Origin: Mycobacteroides sp. CBMA 271
Lineage (GTDB): Bacteria > Actinomycetota > Actinomycetes > Mycobacteriales > Mycobacteriaceae
NCBI RefSeq assembly: GCF_009729205.1
Contig: NZ_VTHB01000006.1
Span: forward strand, 1-64,000
Length of the DNA stretch: 64,000 bases
Reading direction: 5' to 3'
The number at the start of each line of letters is the position of its first letter. Positions within the stretch are counted from its first letter, which is position 1. Shown here in pieces: positions 18,989-28,115 of this stretch. The notes under the pieces were generated by a model. It saw nothing but the letters and a program-made list of their open reading frames with translations, was not told the origin of the DNA and made no database searches. Both the position numbers and the translations under genes were made by a program.

Positions 18989-20131
18989 CTAGCTGACGGG
19001 ATCGTGACTCATTGCCCGATCGATGTTGGCCGCCACTTCCTTTTGCCACTCCTCGTTGGCGTGGGTGGTATCGACTTCGCATTCGAATCGTGCGGTCATG
19101 TCCTCAGTGACATCGGCGACATCGACGTAAAACTGTTCATACCAACGTCTGTGCTGATACACCGGGCCGTCTTCGAGGGTGAGGAGGGGGTTGTCGATTC
19201 GTGTCTTGTTCTTCCACACCTCGACGTCCTCAAGAAATCCGACACTGAAGCTCTTGGCGAATGTGGCCGCCAGTTTCGCGGACTTGTCGGCGGGCAGGCC
19301 CGGGATTCGCTGGACGCTGACCCCCCATTGGAGAACGAAGGAGTCGTGCGTTACCGGATAGTGGCAGTTGATCAGGACCACCTCTACCGTGTTTTCGCCA
19401 AAGTCGTTGTGCAGGTAGTTGATCATGTAGGAGGGCCCGAAGTAGGAGGCCTCGGATCGCAGCATTGCATCATCAATGGAGTAATTCGAGCTGCTAAGGA
19501 CGTCCGGGCGGGCCTTCGAATGCAGGAACTGCGTGGCGACGTGTCCCTCGATCACATTCTTGAAGTACACGGGGTAGGCGTGGTGTATGTAAAAGAAGTG
19601 CGCCATGTCGACGTTGTTGTCGACGATCTCTCGACAATGCGAGCCCTCGATCAGGATCGAGTCCCAGGTCCAGTCACTCCAGGCCTCGGTGCCGATACCG
19701 TCAATGTGGGGGATAGCCAGTTCCGGCGGCGGCGGGTTGCCTTCCGGGTCATGCCACACGAACAGCTGCAGGTTCTCCTCGACGGTGGTCCAGGCGCGCG
19801 TGCGGGCGAGTTTTGGAGTGCGTTTGGCGTATGGGACGAGCTTGCACCGTCCGTCGCCGTTCCAGCGCCAGTCGTGAAACGGGCACGCGATTGCATCGTC
19901 TTTCACGCTGCCCTGCGATAGGTCTGCGCCCATGTGTCGGCAGTAGGCATCAAGGACTCGCAGTGCACCGGTGCTGTCCGACCACACCACGAGCTTCGTG
20001 CCAAACACGTTGACCGCATGGGGTTTTCCGTCCCGGAAGGTGTCGGCAAGCCCCAAGCAATGCCAGCCTCGAGCAAAGCGGGTGGGCCTGTCGCCGACAT
20101 CGATCCACCGGATCTCCGAATCGTGAATCAT
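18989..20131 (-). CDS. kshA: Rieske oxygenase, KshA-like (3-ketosteroid 9alpha-hydroxylase, oxygenase)
   Basis: 380 residues. The Rieske centre ligands are Cys64-x-His66 and Cys83-x2-His86 (CRHMGADL...ACPFHDW). The mononuclear iron site is in NNVDMAHFFYIHHAYP (Asp/His/His). The overall layout and the SDWTWDSILIEGSHCREI segment fit KshA-type terminal oxygenases, which hydroxylate C9 of androstenedione-type steroids and open ring B with KstD. Its start overlaps the stop of the KstD-like gene by four bases (ATGA), evidence for coupling. No KshB reductase is present in the window. It may be one of several KshA paralogues, so substrate preference is uncertain. Confidence 0.85.
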   Translation of the reverse strand: MIHDSEIRWIDVGDRPTRFARGWHCLGLADTFRDGKPHAVNVFGTKLVVWSDSTGALRVLDAYCRHMGADLSQGSVKDDAIACPFHDWRWNGDGRCKLVPYAKRTPKLARTRAWTTVEENLQLFVWHDPEGNPPPPELAIPHIDGIGTEAWSDWTWDSILIEGSHCREIVDNNVDMAHFFYIHHAYPVYFKNVIEGHVATQFLHSKARPDVLSSSNYSIDDAMLRSEASYFGPSYMINYLHNDFGENTVEVVLINCHYPVTHDSFVLQWGVSVQRIPGLPADKSAKLAATFAKSFSVGFLEDVEVWKNKTRIDNPLLTLEDGPVYQHRRWYEQFYVDVADVTEDMTARFECEVDTTHANEEWQKEVAANIDRAMSHDPVS

Positions 20132-21600
20132 GGCCTGGTCACCTTTCTGTCCACACTGGAGGCCGCTGATCGGCCCGCCTGGCGGCCGAAGAACGAACCG
20201 GCTCCGAGCTGAGTGCCACTGGCGTAGCCCTTGGAGTCCTGCGCGATCGTGGACGTACAGGCACCGGCGGCGTAAAGCCCAGCGATCGAGGTGCCGTCCG
20301 CGCAGAGCACCTGCCCGTGTACCGAGGTACGCAGGCCACCCAGGGTGAATCCGCTGTAAAAGGCCTTACCAAGGCTGAGATCGAAAGCAGCCCAAGGTCC
20401 TTGGTCCTGAGCCGCTACATAAGCGGGCGCCTTGTCGAATTCGGAGTCATTGCCACGCGCGGCGTGACCGTTGTATCGGTCCAGCGTGGCCTGTAGTCGC
20501 CCGGCCGGGATGCCGAGATCAAGTTCCATCTCCGCCACGTCTTCCCAGCCGTCGATGAACGGGGCCAGCGGCAGCGGCGGCATCTCCATGTGCTGCGAAT
20601 CCACAATGAGATACGCCGCGGCGTCGGGCTGTTCGAGCGTAAACGCCGAGGTCCGTGAGTGATAGGAGTCCTCGGCCACGAAACGATCGCCGTTCTGGTT
20701 GACAATGACTCCCGTCAGCAGCTTCGCCGGCGGGTACACCGGCGCGGTGATGAACGCCTGATCCATGTTTTCGGTTGCACCGCCTACAGATTGACCCAGC
20801 CGGATGCCTAGGCCGTCGTCGTGGCTGCTGCCCAGCGCAAAGACCCTGTCCCGCAATTGCGGGACATGCTTGTCCAGCATGTCGGGATTCATGACAAATC
20901 CGCCGGCCGCAAGCACGACCGCATCGGCCCGAATGCTCCCAGTCTCGGTGAAGCGCTTCCACCTCACTCCGACGACTCGTTCTCCGTCGGCAACTAGTGC
21001 CGTAGCTCCGGTCTCGTAGTGGAATTGAACTCCCAGTTCGGCTGCTCGATTGACGAGTAAGTCGATCACCATGGCGGCGCCACCGGTTTCACCGCAGACC
21101 GGTACTTTGTGGCCGCGAGGCGCCGGTTTGGCGCGAGTTCGGTAGGGCCAAACGTTCTCGTTTCCGGTATACATCAAACCCTCGGTACCGGGTTGAATTA
21201 CCGTCTTGTCCGGGTAATAGCTGCGTTCGAACTCGAATCCCAGGGCCTCTAGCCAGTCGAAATGCTCCACGCTGCCATCGCAATACGCGCGGATCTTGGC
21301 CGGATGAGCGTCGCGCGCCACTGCCATCAGATACTTGAACATCTCGTCAGGTGTGTCGTCGTGGCCGGTGGCCTCCTGCACCGCCGTCCCGCCGCCCAGA
21401 TAGAAATGCCCGCCCGCCAGCGCCGAAGTGCCTCCGGCAACAGCAGCCCGTTCCAGCACCAGAACCCGGGCGCCGGCGGCGGCCGCTTCGACCGCGGCGC
21501 ACCCGCCCGCGATACCGAAGCCGACCACGAGCACATCGACCTCGTCTGACCAGCACGAAACATTCTTGGCAGCAATGACTTCAGGGATATCCGCGGTCAC
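20128..21600 (-). CDS. FAD-dependent 3-ketosteroid-dehydrogenase-like flavoprotein
   Basis: 490 residues. The N-terminal dinucleotide motif is VLVVGFGIAGGCAAVEAA, followed by VLVLERA and AGGTSALAGGHFYLGGGT; a late FAD segment, GLYAAGACTSTIAQDSKGYA, closes the site. These are features of the fumarate reductase/KstD flavoprotein family, which introduce double bonds next to a keto group, such as delta-1 dehydrogenation of steroids. It overlaps its neighbours by four bases on both sides, so it belongs to the KshA operon. Similar to Rv0785-type proteins; a bona fide KstD assignment would need substrate testing. Confidence 0.8.
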   Translation of the reverse strand: MTADIPEVIAAKNVSCWSDEVDVLVVGFGIAGGCAAVEAAAAGARVLVLERAAVAGGTSALAGGHFYLGGGTAVQEATGHDDTPDEMFKYLMAVARDAHPAKIRAYCDGSVEHFDWLEALGFEFERSYYPDKTVIQPGTEGLMYTGNENVWPYRTRAKPAPRGHKVPVCGETGGAAMVIDLLVNRAAELGVQFHYETGATALVADGERVVGVRWKRFTETGSIRADAVVLAAGGFVMNPDMLDKHVPQLRDRVFALGSSHDDGLGIRLGQSVGGATENMDQAFITAPVYPPAKLLTGVIVNQNGDRFVAEDSYHSRTSAFTLEQPDAAAYLIVDSQHMEMPPLPLAPFIDGWEDVAEMELDLGIPAGRLQATLDRYNGHAARGNDSEFDKAPAYVAAQDQGPWAAFDLSLGKAFYSGFTLGGLRTSVHGQVLCADGTSIAGLYAAGACTSTIAQDSKGYASGTQLGAGSFFGRQAGRSAASSVDRKVTRP

Positions 21601-22088
21601 AAGGCCTGCTCCTTTACGTAGTCGAAGAAGGTGCGCATATCTGTACTGACTTCGGCCAGCTCGACGTACGGCACACCGGCGAAGGCGCCGTCCAGGTAGG
21701 CAAAGCGCATGGATCCGGCCATCTCGCCGCGCTGCACCACCGTGAGGCCCCAGGCTTCGGCCGAACTCACCGCGGCGTCAAAGTCCTCAGGTTCGAAACA
21801 CACGTGGTGAAGCCCCGGTCCGTGGCGTTCGAGAAACTCTATGTAGATGCTGTCCCCGCGCACCGGTTCGATGAGCTCCAGCTGCAGATCCGCCAGATAG
21901 GACAACGAGATGTGGGCCACGAAGTCGGCCGGCTGGCCGAGATAACTGCACGTCTGCGAACCGAACTCGATGTTGGGCATCCTGGTCCACTTACCGGCAC
22001 CGAACTGCCCGCTCAGCAACTCTTCGGTGGCCGCGATATCCGCAGTTACCCAGGCAATCTGGGTGATCGGCCCGTGACTTGTGGTCAT
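21597..22088 (-). CDS. VOC (glyoxalase-fold) protein
   Basis: 163 residues with two beta-alpha-beta-beta-beta units: the first begins GPITQIAWVTADIAATEELL, the second GPGLHHVCFEPEDFDAAV. Metal-ligand candidates are the His in GLHHV and the Glu in LELIEPV and YVELAEV. The family includes dioxygenases, isomerases and epimerases; position between the KstD-like flavoprotein and an SDR suggests a ring-cleavage or isomerisation step in the same pathway. Four-base overlaps with both neighbours. Confidence 0.8.
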   Translation of the reverse strand: MTTSHGPITQIAWVTADIAATEELLSGQFGAGKWTRMPNIEFGSQTCSYLGQPADFVAHISLSYLADLQLELIEPVRGDSIYIEFLERHGPGLHHVCFEPEDFDAAVSSAEAWGLTVVQRGEMAGSMRFAYLDGAFAGVPYVELAEVSTDMRTFFDYVKEQAL

Positions 22089-22882
22089 GAATTTCTCTCA
22101 TAGTTGATGATCGGGCTCATGAGGCTCGGCGCAATCCTGTTGAGTCTGACCAGTATTCGGTTATAGGCAGGAAAGGTTATGAATTGCTGATTCCTTGCCA
22201 CGCCTCGGAGAATCGCCTCGGCGGCACGCTCCGGACTGATCTTGGCGAAGGGCACAGCGTCAACGGACGCCCTGTAGTCGTACCCCGGCAAGTTGTGCGC
22301 CTTGTCGAAGATGCCGGTGTCGACCAGGCCGGGCACAACCACGCTTGCTCGCACGCCGTACGGCTTCGCTTCTGCACGTAGTGAAGTGGTCAGACCCACC
22401 ACGGCATGTTTGGTTGCTGCATACGCGGCGGATGATGCGACAGGCATCAGTCCAGCGCTGCTGGACGTGTTCACGATGTGCCCGACGCCTTGGTCACGCA
22501 TTTGTGCGTAGGCCAGCTGCGTACCGTGGACCACACCCCAAAAATTGACATCAACTATTTGACGCCATACCTCGGTAGTCATTTCCGCAAGATCGCCACC
22601 CACGACGATACCTGCGTTGTTGAACATCAGGTCCAGGCGGCCACTGCTCCACACTGCCTGATCAACAAGTGCCGCAACGGATTCACGGTCGGCGACGTCG
22701 ATGACAGCTGTCTTGAGGCGTGAGCCACATTCAGCCGCCAGGCTCGCCAGCCCCACTCCATCGCGGTCCGCTGCCCACACCACCGCGCCGCGATCGATGA
22801 GCAGCTCACACAGAGCCCTCCCGATACCCGACGCCGCTCCCGTCACAATCGCGGTCGCACCGCGGAACCTGTTCGACACCAT
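22085..22882 (-). CDS. SDR-family oxidoreductase, first gene of steroid-type operon
   Basis: 265 residues. TGAASGIGRA (NAD(P) loop), NNAG (FNNAGIVVGG), catalytic Ser (NTSSSAGL) and YAATKHA (YxxxK) are all intact: a classical SDR. The short hydrophobic C terminus (LNRIAPSLMSPIINY) may contact membranes or hydrophobic substrates. It is the promoter-proximal gene of the leftward chain SDR - VOC - KstD-like - KshA-like - SDR, and diverges from the TetR gene at 22951. Confidence 0.85.
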   Translation of the reverse strand: MVSNRFRGATAIVTGAASGIGRALCELLIDRGAVVWAADRDGVGLASLAAECGSRLKTAVIDVADRESVAALVDQAVWSSGRLDLMFNNAGIVVGGDLAEMTTEVWRQIVDVNFWGVVHGTQLAYAQMRDQGVGHIVNTSSSAGLMPVASSAAYAATKHAVVGLTTSLRAEAKPYGVRASVVVPGLVDTGIFDKAHNLPGYDYRASVDAVPFAKISPERAAEAILRGVARNQQFITFPAYNRILVRLNRIAPSLMSPIINYERNS

Positions 22883-22950
22883 CCGAACATTAAGCGATAG
22901 TGATTACTAATTCAAGACTTGTGACTTAAAACAACGGATTCTGCGCTAGG

Positions 22951-23628
22951 GTGGTCGTTGTGACCCCTCCGGACCCGCGCCGACAGCTGCTGCTGGCTGC
23001 CGAGCGCCTCATCGCCGAACGTGGACCAGACGTTGCGCTGCGCGATGTTGCGACCGCCGCCGGGAACCGCAACAACTCGGCGGTGCACTATCACTTCGGT
23101 TCCCGCGATGGCCTGATCGAAGCCATCATCGAGTACCGCCAAACGCCGCTGGAAAACATACGGATGGCACTGCTCGCCGAGCACGAAACTGCCAGTGCCA
23201 AAGACGATCTCACCGCGCTCGTATCGATCTTGGTCCGTCCGCTTTTCGATGTCCCCTACGCCGACGGCCCCAGCCACTACGCACGATTCCTACAACGTAT
23301 CCGTGACCACCCCGACGTCCCTCAGACCCAACTCAGTGCCGAACGTTGGCCTGCAACAAAAATCCTCACGACGCGCCTGCACCGCGCGCTCACTCATTTA
23401 CCGGTGCCCGCCCGCACCCCACGGCTCTTCGCGATGGCATCGGTGATGTTCACCCTCCTCGCCGACTACGAACGCCGGATCACCCAACAACCCCTGACAC
23501 CGGCCATCCACACCCATGCCGAGGACGACACCGTCTCGATGCTCGTCGGACTACTCAGCGCACCGACACCACCCACACCCGCGACAAGTGTCGCCGGATC
23601 AAGAAACCTGTCTAAACAAGGAGCGTGA
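22951..23628 (+). CDS. TetR-family regulator of the steroid-type cluster
   Basis: About 225 residues. The helix-turn-helix region is RRQLLLAAERLIAERGPDVA followed by LRDVATAAGNRNNSAVHYHF and GSRDGLIEAII. The unusual N-N-S in the recognition turn occurs in several actinobacterial TetR regulators. Start could be GTG 22951 or 22960. It is divergent from the SDR/KshA operon with only about 68 AT-rich bases between the starts, and is followed after 4 bases by the NTF2-like gene. It most likely controls both directions; no perfect palindrome was found in the gap. Confidence 0.83.
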   Translation: MVVVTPPDPRRQLLLAAERLIAERGPDVALRDVATAAGNRNNSAVHYHFGSRDGLIEAIIEYRQTPLENIRMALLAEHETASAKDDLTALVSILVRPLFDVPYADGPSHYARFLQRIRDHPDVPQTQLSAERWPATKILTTRLHRALTHLPVPARTPRLFAMASVMFTLLADYERRITQQPLTPAIHTHAEDDTVSMLVGLLSAPTPPTPATSVAGSRNLSKQGA

Positions 23629-23632
23629 AAGT

Positions 23633-24040
23633 ATGACCGAAAACCTCGCGGCCGCCGCAGGACGCCGCTCGCGTGAAGCAGTACATGCCCGCGACAAGCA
23701 GGCCTGGGTGGACAACTTCGCTGACGACGGCCTGATCGAAGACCCCGCTGGGCCCTCTCCCTTCGATCCGGAAGGTAAGGGACACAGAGGAAAAGAAGCT
23801 ATCGCGGCGTTCTGGGACAACGTGATCGCTCACGCCGAAAAGCTGGATTTTGTTTTCGACACCACCTATGACTGCGACACGCATGAGGCCAACGTCGGCC
23901 GGATCATCAGCACCATGGGCGATTATCAGTTCACCGCAGAGGGCGTCTTCACCTACCACGCCAATACCGAGGGCAAACTCGTTACCCTGCGGGCATATTG
24001 GGAGTTCGAGAAGACCTTCGCCACCCCCACGAAGCTCTAG
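23633..24040 (+). CDS. SnoaL/NTF2-like protein
   Basis: 135 residues of a cone-shaped alpha+beta barrel: AAAGRRSREAVHARDKQAWV (first helix), NFADDGLIEDPAGPSPFDPE, GKEAIAAFWDNVIAHAEKLD and TLRAYWEFEKTF. The family includes ketosteroid isomerase, limonene epoxide hydrolase and SnoaL cyclases; the steroid-type neighbourhood makes an isomerase or hydratase role plausible. ATG 23633 has AAGGAG eight bases upstream; the frame is open further 5' but overlaps the TetR gene there. Confidence 0.8.
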   Translation: MTENLAAAAGRRSREAVHARDKQAWVDNFADDGLIEDPAGPSPFDPEGKGHRGKEAIAAFWDNVIAHAEKLDFVFDTTYDCDTHEANVGRIISTMGDYQFTAEGVFTYHANTEGKLVTLRAYWEFEKTFATPTKL

Positions 24041-24074
24041 CGGAGGTGCAAATCCTTAGCAACTGGGAGCAGGT

Positions 24075-25034
24075 GTGCCGATGACCGAGCAAGTGCCGTT
24101 GGATTCAGGATTCGGCGTAACCGCCACCACCACCGAGGTGATCGGGACGCGAGATCTGACCGGTATGACCGCCGTCGTCACCGGCGGCTATGCCGGGCTT
24201 GGACTTGAGATCACCAAGGCCCTGACAGCCGCGGGGGCGACCGTCCACGTTCCGGCCCGCCGACAGGACGTGGCTGCGTCCGCACTGACTGGAATCACGC
24301 ACGCTCATATCGGTGAGATGGACCTGGCCGACCTCGCCAGTGTCGACCGGTACGCCGAGAGCCTGCTGATCAGGGGCGATCACATCGATCTACTGATCAA
24401 CAACGCCGGTCTGATGGGATGCCCGCTGACTAAGGTCGGTCCCGGGTGGGAATCACAATTCGCCGTTAACCATTTGGGGCACTACCTGCTCACGAATCGC
24501 CTGTGGCCACTGCTTGCCGGGGGGTCGCGCGTCGTCGCGGTCTCGTCAGCAGGCCATCATTTCGCGCCGATGCAATGGCACGACATTCACTTTGACGACA
24601 GCCCCTATGACAAATGGGTGGCTTATGGGCAGGCGAAAACCGCGACAGCGCTGTTCGCGGTGGGCCTGGACGCCCTCGGGCAGCGCGACGGTGTCCGAGC
24701 TTTCAGCCTGCACCCCGGGTCGACGCCCACTGAACTCTCCCGCCACCTAGAAGGACCGGACTTCGAGCGTCTCCTGGGCATGTACCAGTCCGGCGAGCTG
24801 GCCGGTCAGGACTTCAAAACACCCGAGCAAGGTGCTGCGACCGCCCTCTGGGCAGGGCTATCACCCCAACTCGATGGGCGCGGTGGCCTGTATTGCGAGG
24901 ACTGCGATATCGCCGCACCGGCGCCGCCGGACGGCAGATTCATCGGTGTGCGGGACTACGCCTGCGATCCTGAGCAAGCCCAACGCCTCTGGCGCCACTC
25001 GGCAGAGATGAGTCGAGTCAACGCTTTTGCCTGA
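24075..25034 (+). CDS. SDR-family oxidoreductase (retinol-dehydrogenase-like)
   Basis: 319 residues. TGGYAGLGLE (cofactor loop), NNAGLMG, catalytic Ser in AVSSAGHH and YGQAK as YxxxK. The broader C-terminal region and HPGSTPTELSRHL resemble the WW-oxidoreductase/retinol-dehydrogenase-like SDRs abundant in mycobacteria. Start GTG 24075 or ATG 24081; GGAG upstream favours either. Cotranscribed with the TetR and NTF2-like genes by spacing, so probably in the same pathway. Confidence 0.82.
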   Translation: MPMTEQVPLDSGFGVTATTTEVIGTRDLTGMTAVVTGGYAGLGLEITKALTAAGATVHVPARRQDVAASALTGITHAHIGEMDLADLASVDRYAESLLIRGDHIDLLINNAGLMGCPLTKVGPGWESQFAVNHLGHYLLTNRLWPLLAGGSRVVAVSSAGHHFAPMQWHDIHFDDSPYDKWVAYGQAKTATALFAVGLDALGQRDGVRAFSLHPGSTPTELSRHLEGPDFERLLGMYQSGELAGQDFKTPEQGAATALWAGLSPQLDGRGGLYCEDCDIAAPAPPDGRFIGVRDYACDPEQAQRLWRHSAEMSRVNAFA

Positions 25035-25165
25035 CGGAATGACCCTGCTGTGTAGCGCGCCTACGACGGAAGGTGCCGCGCTGCGCGTCGCCTCAACGGT
25101 CTTGGCGCACGGCGTCGTCCGACACGTTGTCTACTCAAGCGAGCACGGCCCCCGGACGGCCACCG

Positions 25166-26425
25166 CTACCGCACGGATTTGATCGGAAGCACCGCCAGCG
25201 CACCGAGGACCGACAGCACCATCGACGCAAGGTAGAGGACGCTGAAATCTCCTTGGGTGCTGTGTAATCCGAACAACGCCGTCGCCAGCATCGGAACAAG
25301 CAGCTGCGGGAGTAGGTACGCCATGGCCACCACGCCCAGGTCTTTCCCCGAGGACTCCGTCTCGGGAAGTACCTCCGTCATGAGCGCCAGATCCACCGCG
25401 GCGTAAGCACCCTGTCCCGCACCGATTACTGCCGCTCCGAGCAAGAGGGAGTGGAAATCTTTGAACAGCAACAGGATTACCAATCCGGCCGCGGTGATCA
25501 GGCACGAGGTCCAGACGATGCCCTTGCGCCGTCCGGTACGGTCTGACCACCAGGCGGATATCGCCGCGGTGAGCATGTTGGTGATCAAGAACGAACCGAT
25601 GATGATGCCGTACTTGGCTGCCGCCTCGTGCTCGGACAAGCCCAGGGTGCCCGCAACGATGTACAGCATGTAGACCGTCACCAACAGCACCGACATGGTG
25701 ACGAGGAGACGACAGATCCACGCCCATGCGAAATCCTGGTGCTTCCTTGGATTTATCCAGTAGCTGGAAAGAATCGCCTGCCAGCTGCGGGGCGCTCGTT
25801 CGGCAAGGAGGGTATCGCGCAGGATGACTGCGGCGCCGCTATTGAACACCAACGCCAGCACCGCCGGCAGTCCGAACCACCATCGAGGATCGTTGGGCAG
25901 GATGTTGATGAAGACGCTCCCTACCACCGGCGCGAGGCTGGTGGAGATGCCAAAGGCCGCCGCAACACGTGCTCGAATCGCTAACGATATCTGGTCAGCC
26001 AGTAGTGCGTTGAACACCACAAGTGTTGCAGCAAAACCAATCTGGGTGATGCACCATCCGGCGACGACACCCCCGACCGTCGGAGCCGTGGCCAAAACGA
26101 TCAGGCCCACGGCCCCGACAAGCGTGCCGCCCACGAGATACGGCCTGCGGATACCGAATCGCGACGTCGAGGTGTCGCTGAGATGACCCAGAGGAGGGGT
26201 CACCAGAATGATCGCGATTCCGCCGAGAGCCATCGTCAAGGACAGCGTCTGGGTCTTGTGCCCCGGATCGAGCTCCGCGACGCGCAGCGGGATACTCACC
26301 GCACCGGCGGCGAGCAGGGCAACCGCGGAGGCGAAGTACGCCAGCAGGAACACCGGCAGGAAAGCGCGCGGCTGCACAACCCGGACATCCGCCTCAAGGC
26401 GTGTAGCAGGCGTTTCCGTAGCCAT
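25166..26425 (-). CDS. MFS transporter
   Basis: 419 residues with about 12 hydrophobic segments. Loop 2-3 carries PPLGHLSDTSTSRFGIRRPY, an MFS motif A variant like that of sugar/glycoside-type symporters; the symmetrical loop 8-9 has AWWSDRTGRRKG. No drug-efflux-specific motif was identified. ATG 26425 is chosen because AGGA precedes it by five bases; the frame is open far upstream but that DNA belongs to the divergent hydrolase gene. It may export or import intermediates of the preceding cluster; substrate unknown. Confidence 0.87.
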   Translation of the reverse strand: MATETPATRLEADVRVVQPRAFLPVFLLAYFASAVALLAAGAVSIPLRVAELDPGHKTQTLSLTMALGGIAIILVTPPLGHLSDTSTSRFGIRRPYLVGGTLVGAVGLIVLATAPTVGGVVAGWCITQIGFAATLVVFNALLADQISLAIRARVAAAFGISTSLAPVVGSVFINILPNDPRWWFGLPAVLALVFNSGAAVILRDTLLAERAPRSWQAILSSYWINPRKHQDFAWAWICRLLVTMSVLLVTVYMLYIVAGTLGLSEHEAAAKYGIIIGSFLITNMLTAAISAWWSDRTGRRKGIVWTSCLITAAGLVILLLFKDFHSLLLGAAVIGAGQGAYAAVDLALMTEVLPETESSGKDLGVVAMAYLLPQLLVPMLATALFGLHSTQGDFSVLYLASMVLSVLGALAVLPIKSVR

Positions 26426-26451
26426 ATGGTCCTCTCGAAGATCCCTCGACA

Positions 26452-26468
26452 AACCACTGTAAGTGGTT
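26452..26468. promoter_or_regulatory. Perfect palindrome between MFS and beta-lactamase-like genes
   Basis: AACCACT-GTA-AGTGGTT, arms of seven bases and a three-base spacer, lies 27 bases upstream of the MFS start and about 60 upstream of the divergent hydrolase start. Its size and place suggest a repressor operator serving one or both genes. The regulator is unknown. Confidence 0.55.
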
Positions 26469-26528
26469 ATGCGCCAGGCCCGCTTGGGACGAGATCCGAC
26501 CTGGGGGTCGTCGACTACCGTCGATCGA

Positions 26529-27998
26529 GTGAAGGGGACCCGATCGCGCGTCGCCCGAGCGTGTGCCGTCGGAACAGTCCTCCTGACCCTCGCAGGGGTG
26601 CCCTCCTGTGGACATTCGGTATATCCGATCAGCGCGCCGAGCGTGGTGCCCGAAGGTCCTTTCGCGCCCGTCACCCGCCTAGTGAACGACGCGGTGGCGG
26701 CGTCTCGGCTGCCCGGCGCGGTGGTCCACGTCGGGCACGCCGGCACGATCGTCTTCCGGCAGGCTTTCGGATGGCGCAAGCTCCCCGATGAACCGGGCCC
26801 GGACGGGTCGCCCGCACCCGGCGAGTCGATGACCGACGACACGATCTTCGACGTGGCGTCCTTGACCAAACCTCTTGCGACGAGCGTGGCCCTTTTCCAG
26901 TTGTATGAAAGGGGCCTGGTGCAGATCGACGAACCCGTCCAGACATATCTGCCGGATTTCAACCCCGCCAATGACTCACGGCGCGCCCAGGTGACGCTTC
27001 GCATGCTGCTCACGCATACGTCCGGCAGCGGAGGCGACCTGAGCCATCAGGGCCCCTGGGGGCTGACGGAGGCGGACAAGGCGGATGGCATCCGTCGCGC
27101 GCTCACCACCCCGTTGGCGTTCGATCCCGGTACGACGTTCCACTACTCCGATATCAACTTCATCATCCTCGGCGCACTCATCGAAAAGGTCACCAATGAG
27201 CCCTTGGATGTTTATGTGCAGGACAACGTCTTTGCTCCGCTCGGAATGGCCTACACCCGCTATCTTCCCGCAAGCAAGGCCTGTGGCCCCCACCACATCA
27301 TTGGTACGGCAATCTCTTTCGATAAGACTGCATATGCCGGTGGGCAGTGTCCGGCGGGGACCTGGAGCACCGATCTATTGACACGCATCGCGCCGACGGC
27401 TCACGACGAAGACACTCCGGGCATCAATCCCCATTACGACCAACTGCTGCGCGGCACCGTGCACGACCCGACGGCGCGACGGATGGGCGGCGTCGCCGGC
27501 AGCGCCGGTGTGTTCTCGACGGCCGACGACATTGGTAGGTACTCCCAGGCACTTCTCGACCGTCTCGCTGGACGCCCGAGCAGGTTCCCGCTCAAACAAT
27601 CGACCCTTGAGCTGATGACGACTCCGCAGCAGCCTGGCCATACCGCCGCGCAGCTCGGGGCGGCCAGCAGCGCCACCCGCGAGGCCGTCGAAAAGACGCC
27701 CAACCCAATAGATCCTCTGCTTGCACCGAGCTACCCGGCGATAGCGGGGCAAAGCCTGCGAGGTTTCGGCTGGGATATCGATACGGAGCTGTCCAAACCG
27801 CGTGGATCGCTCTTTCCCATCGGCAGCTTCGGCCACTCCGGCTTCACCGGGGTATCGCTGTGGATAGACCCCGGGTCGGACACGTACGTGATCGTCCTGG
27901 CGAACGTCATTCATCAGCGCGGAGGTCCGCCTATCGTCGGGCTGAGCGGCGATATCGCCACAACCGCGGCGCGTGTCTTGCGCCTCTACAGCAATTAG
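26529..27998 (+). CDS. Serine hydrolase, class C beta-lactamase family (possible lipoprotein)
   Basis: About 489 residues. The signal peptide RVARACAVGTVLLTLAGVPS is followed by Cys-Gly, so a lipid anchor is possible although the lipobox VPSC is imperfect. Active-site motifs are SLTK (SxxK, in FDVASLTKPL), YSDIN (YxN-like) and HSGFTG (the KTG equivalent). This family covers AmpC-like lactamases, D-aminopeptidases, esterases and PBP-like proteins. GTG 26529 is chosen because it gives a short basic n-region; GTG 26463 and ATG 26469 are alternatives that would overlap the palindrome. It is about 110 residues longer than AmpC, with two insertions in the middle. Confidence 0.82.
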   Translation: MKGTRSRVARACAVGTVLLTLAGVPSCGHSVYPISAPSVVPEGPFAPVTRLVNDAVAASRLPGAVVHVGHAGTIVFRQAFGWRKLPDEPGPDGSPAPGESMTDDTIFDVASLTKPLATSVALFQLYERGLVQIDEPVQTYLPDFNPANDSRRAQVTLRMLLTHTSGSGGDLSHQGPWGLTEADKADGIRRALTTPLAFDPGTTFHYSDINFIILGALIEKVTNEPLDVYVQDNVFAPLGMAYTRYLPASKACGPHHIIGTAISFDKTAYAGGQCPAGTWSTDLLTRIAPTAHDEDTPGINPHYDQLLRGTVHDPTARRMGGVAGSAGVFSTADDIGRYSQALLDRLAGRPSRFPLKQSTLELMTTPQQPGHTAAQLGAASSATREAVEKTPNPIDPLLAPSYPAIAGQSLRGFGWDIDTELSKPRGSLFPIGSFGHSGFTGVSLWIDPGSDTYVIVLANVIHQRGGPPIVGLSGDIATTAARVLRLYSN

Positions 27999-28103
27999 CC
28001 GGGCCCACAGTCGAGAATCGTTGAGCCCGTATCGATCACGAGGTCCTTTACAACGTTTTCGCAAAGACGCGTATCGAAACAACTTTCACACCAGCCACAT
28101 TGT

Positions 28104-28115
28104 TAACATGACTCA
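28104..28115 (+). promoter_or_regulatory. Leaderless-type promoter -10 for DUF1906 gene 2
   Basis: TAACAT at 28104-28109 followed by six bases and ATG 28116, with no ribosome site: the same spacing as in front of the first DUF1906 gene (15572-15583). Confidence 0.42.

Noticed and set aside
22883..22950. Possible TetR operator in the SDR/TetR gap
   Set aside because: Only imperfect and short repeats could be found; not listed as a feature.
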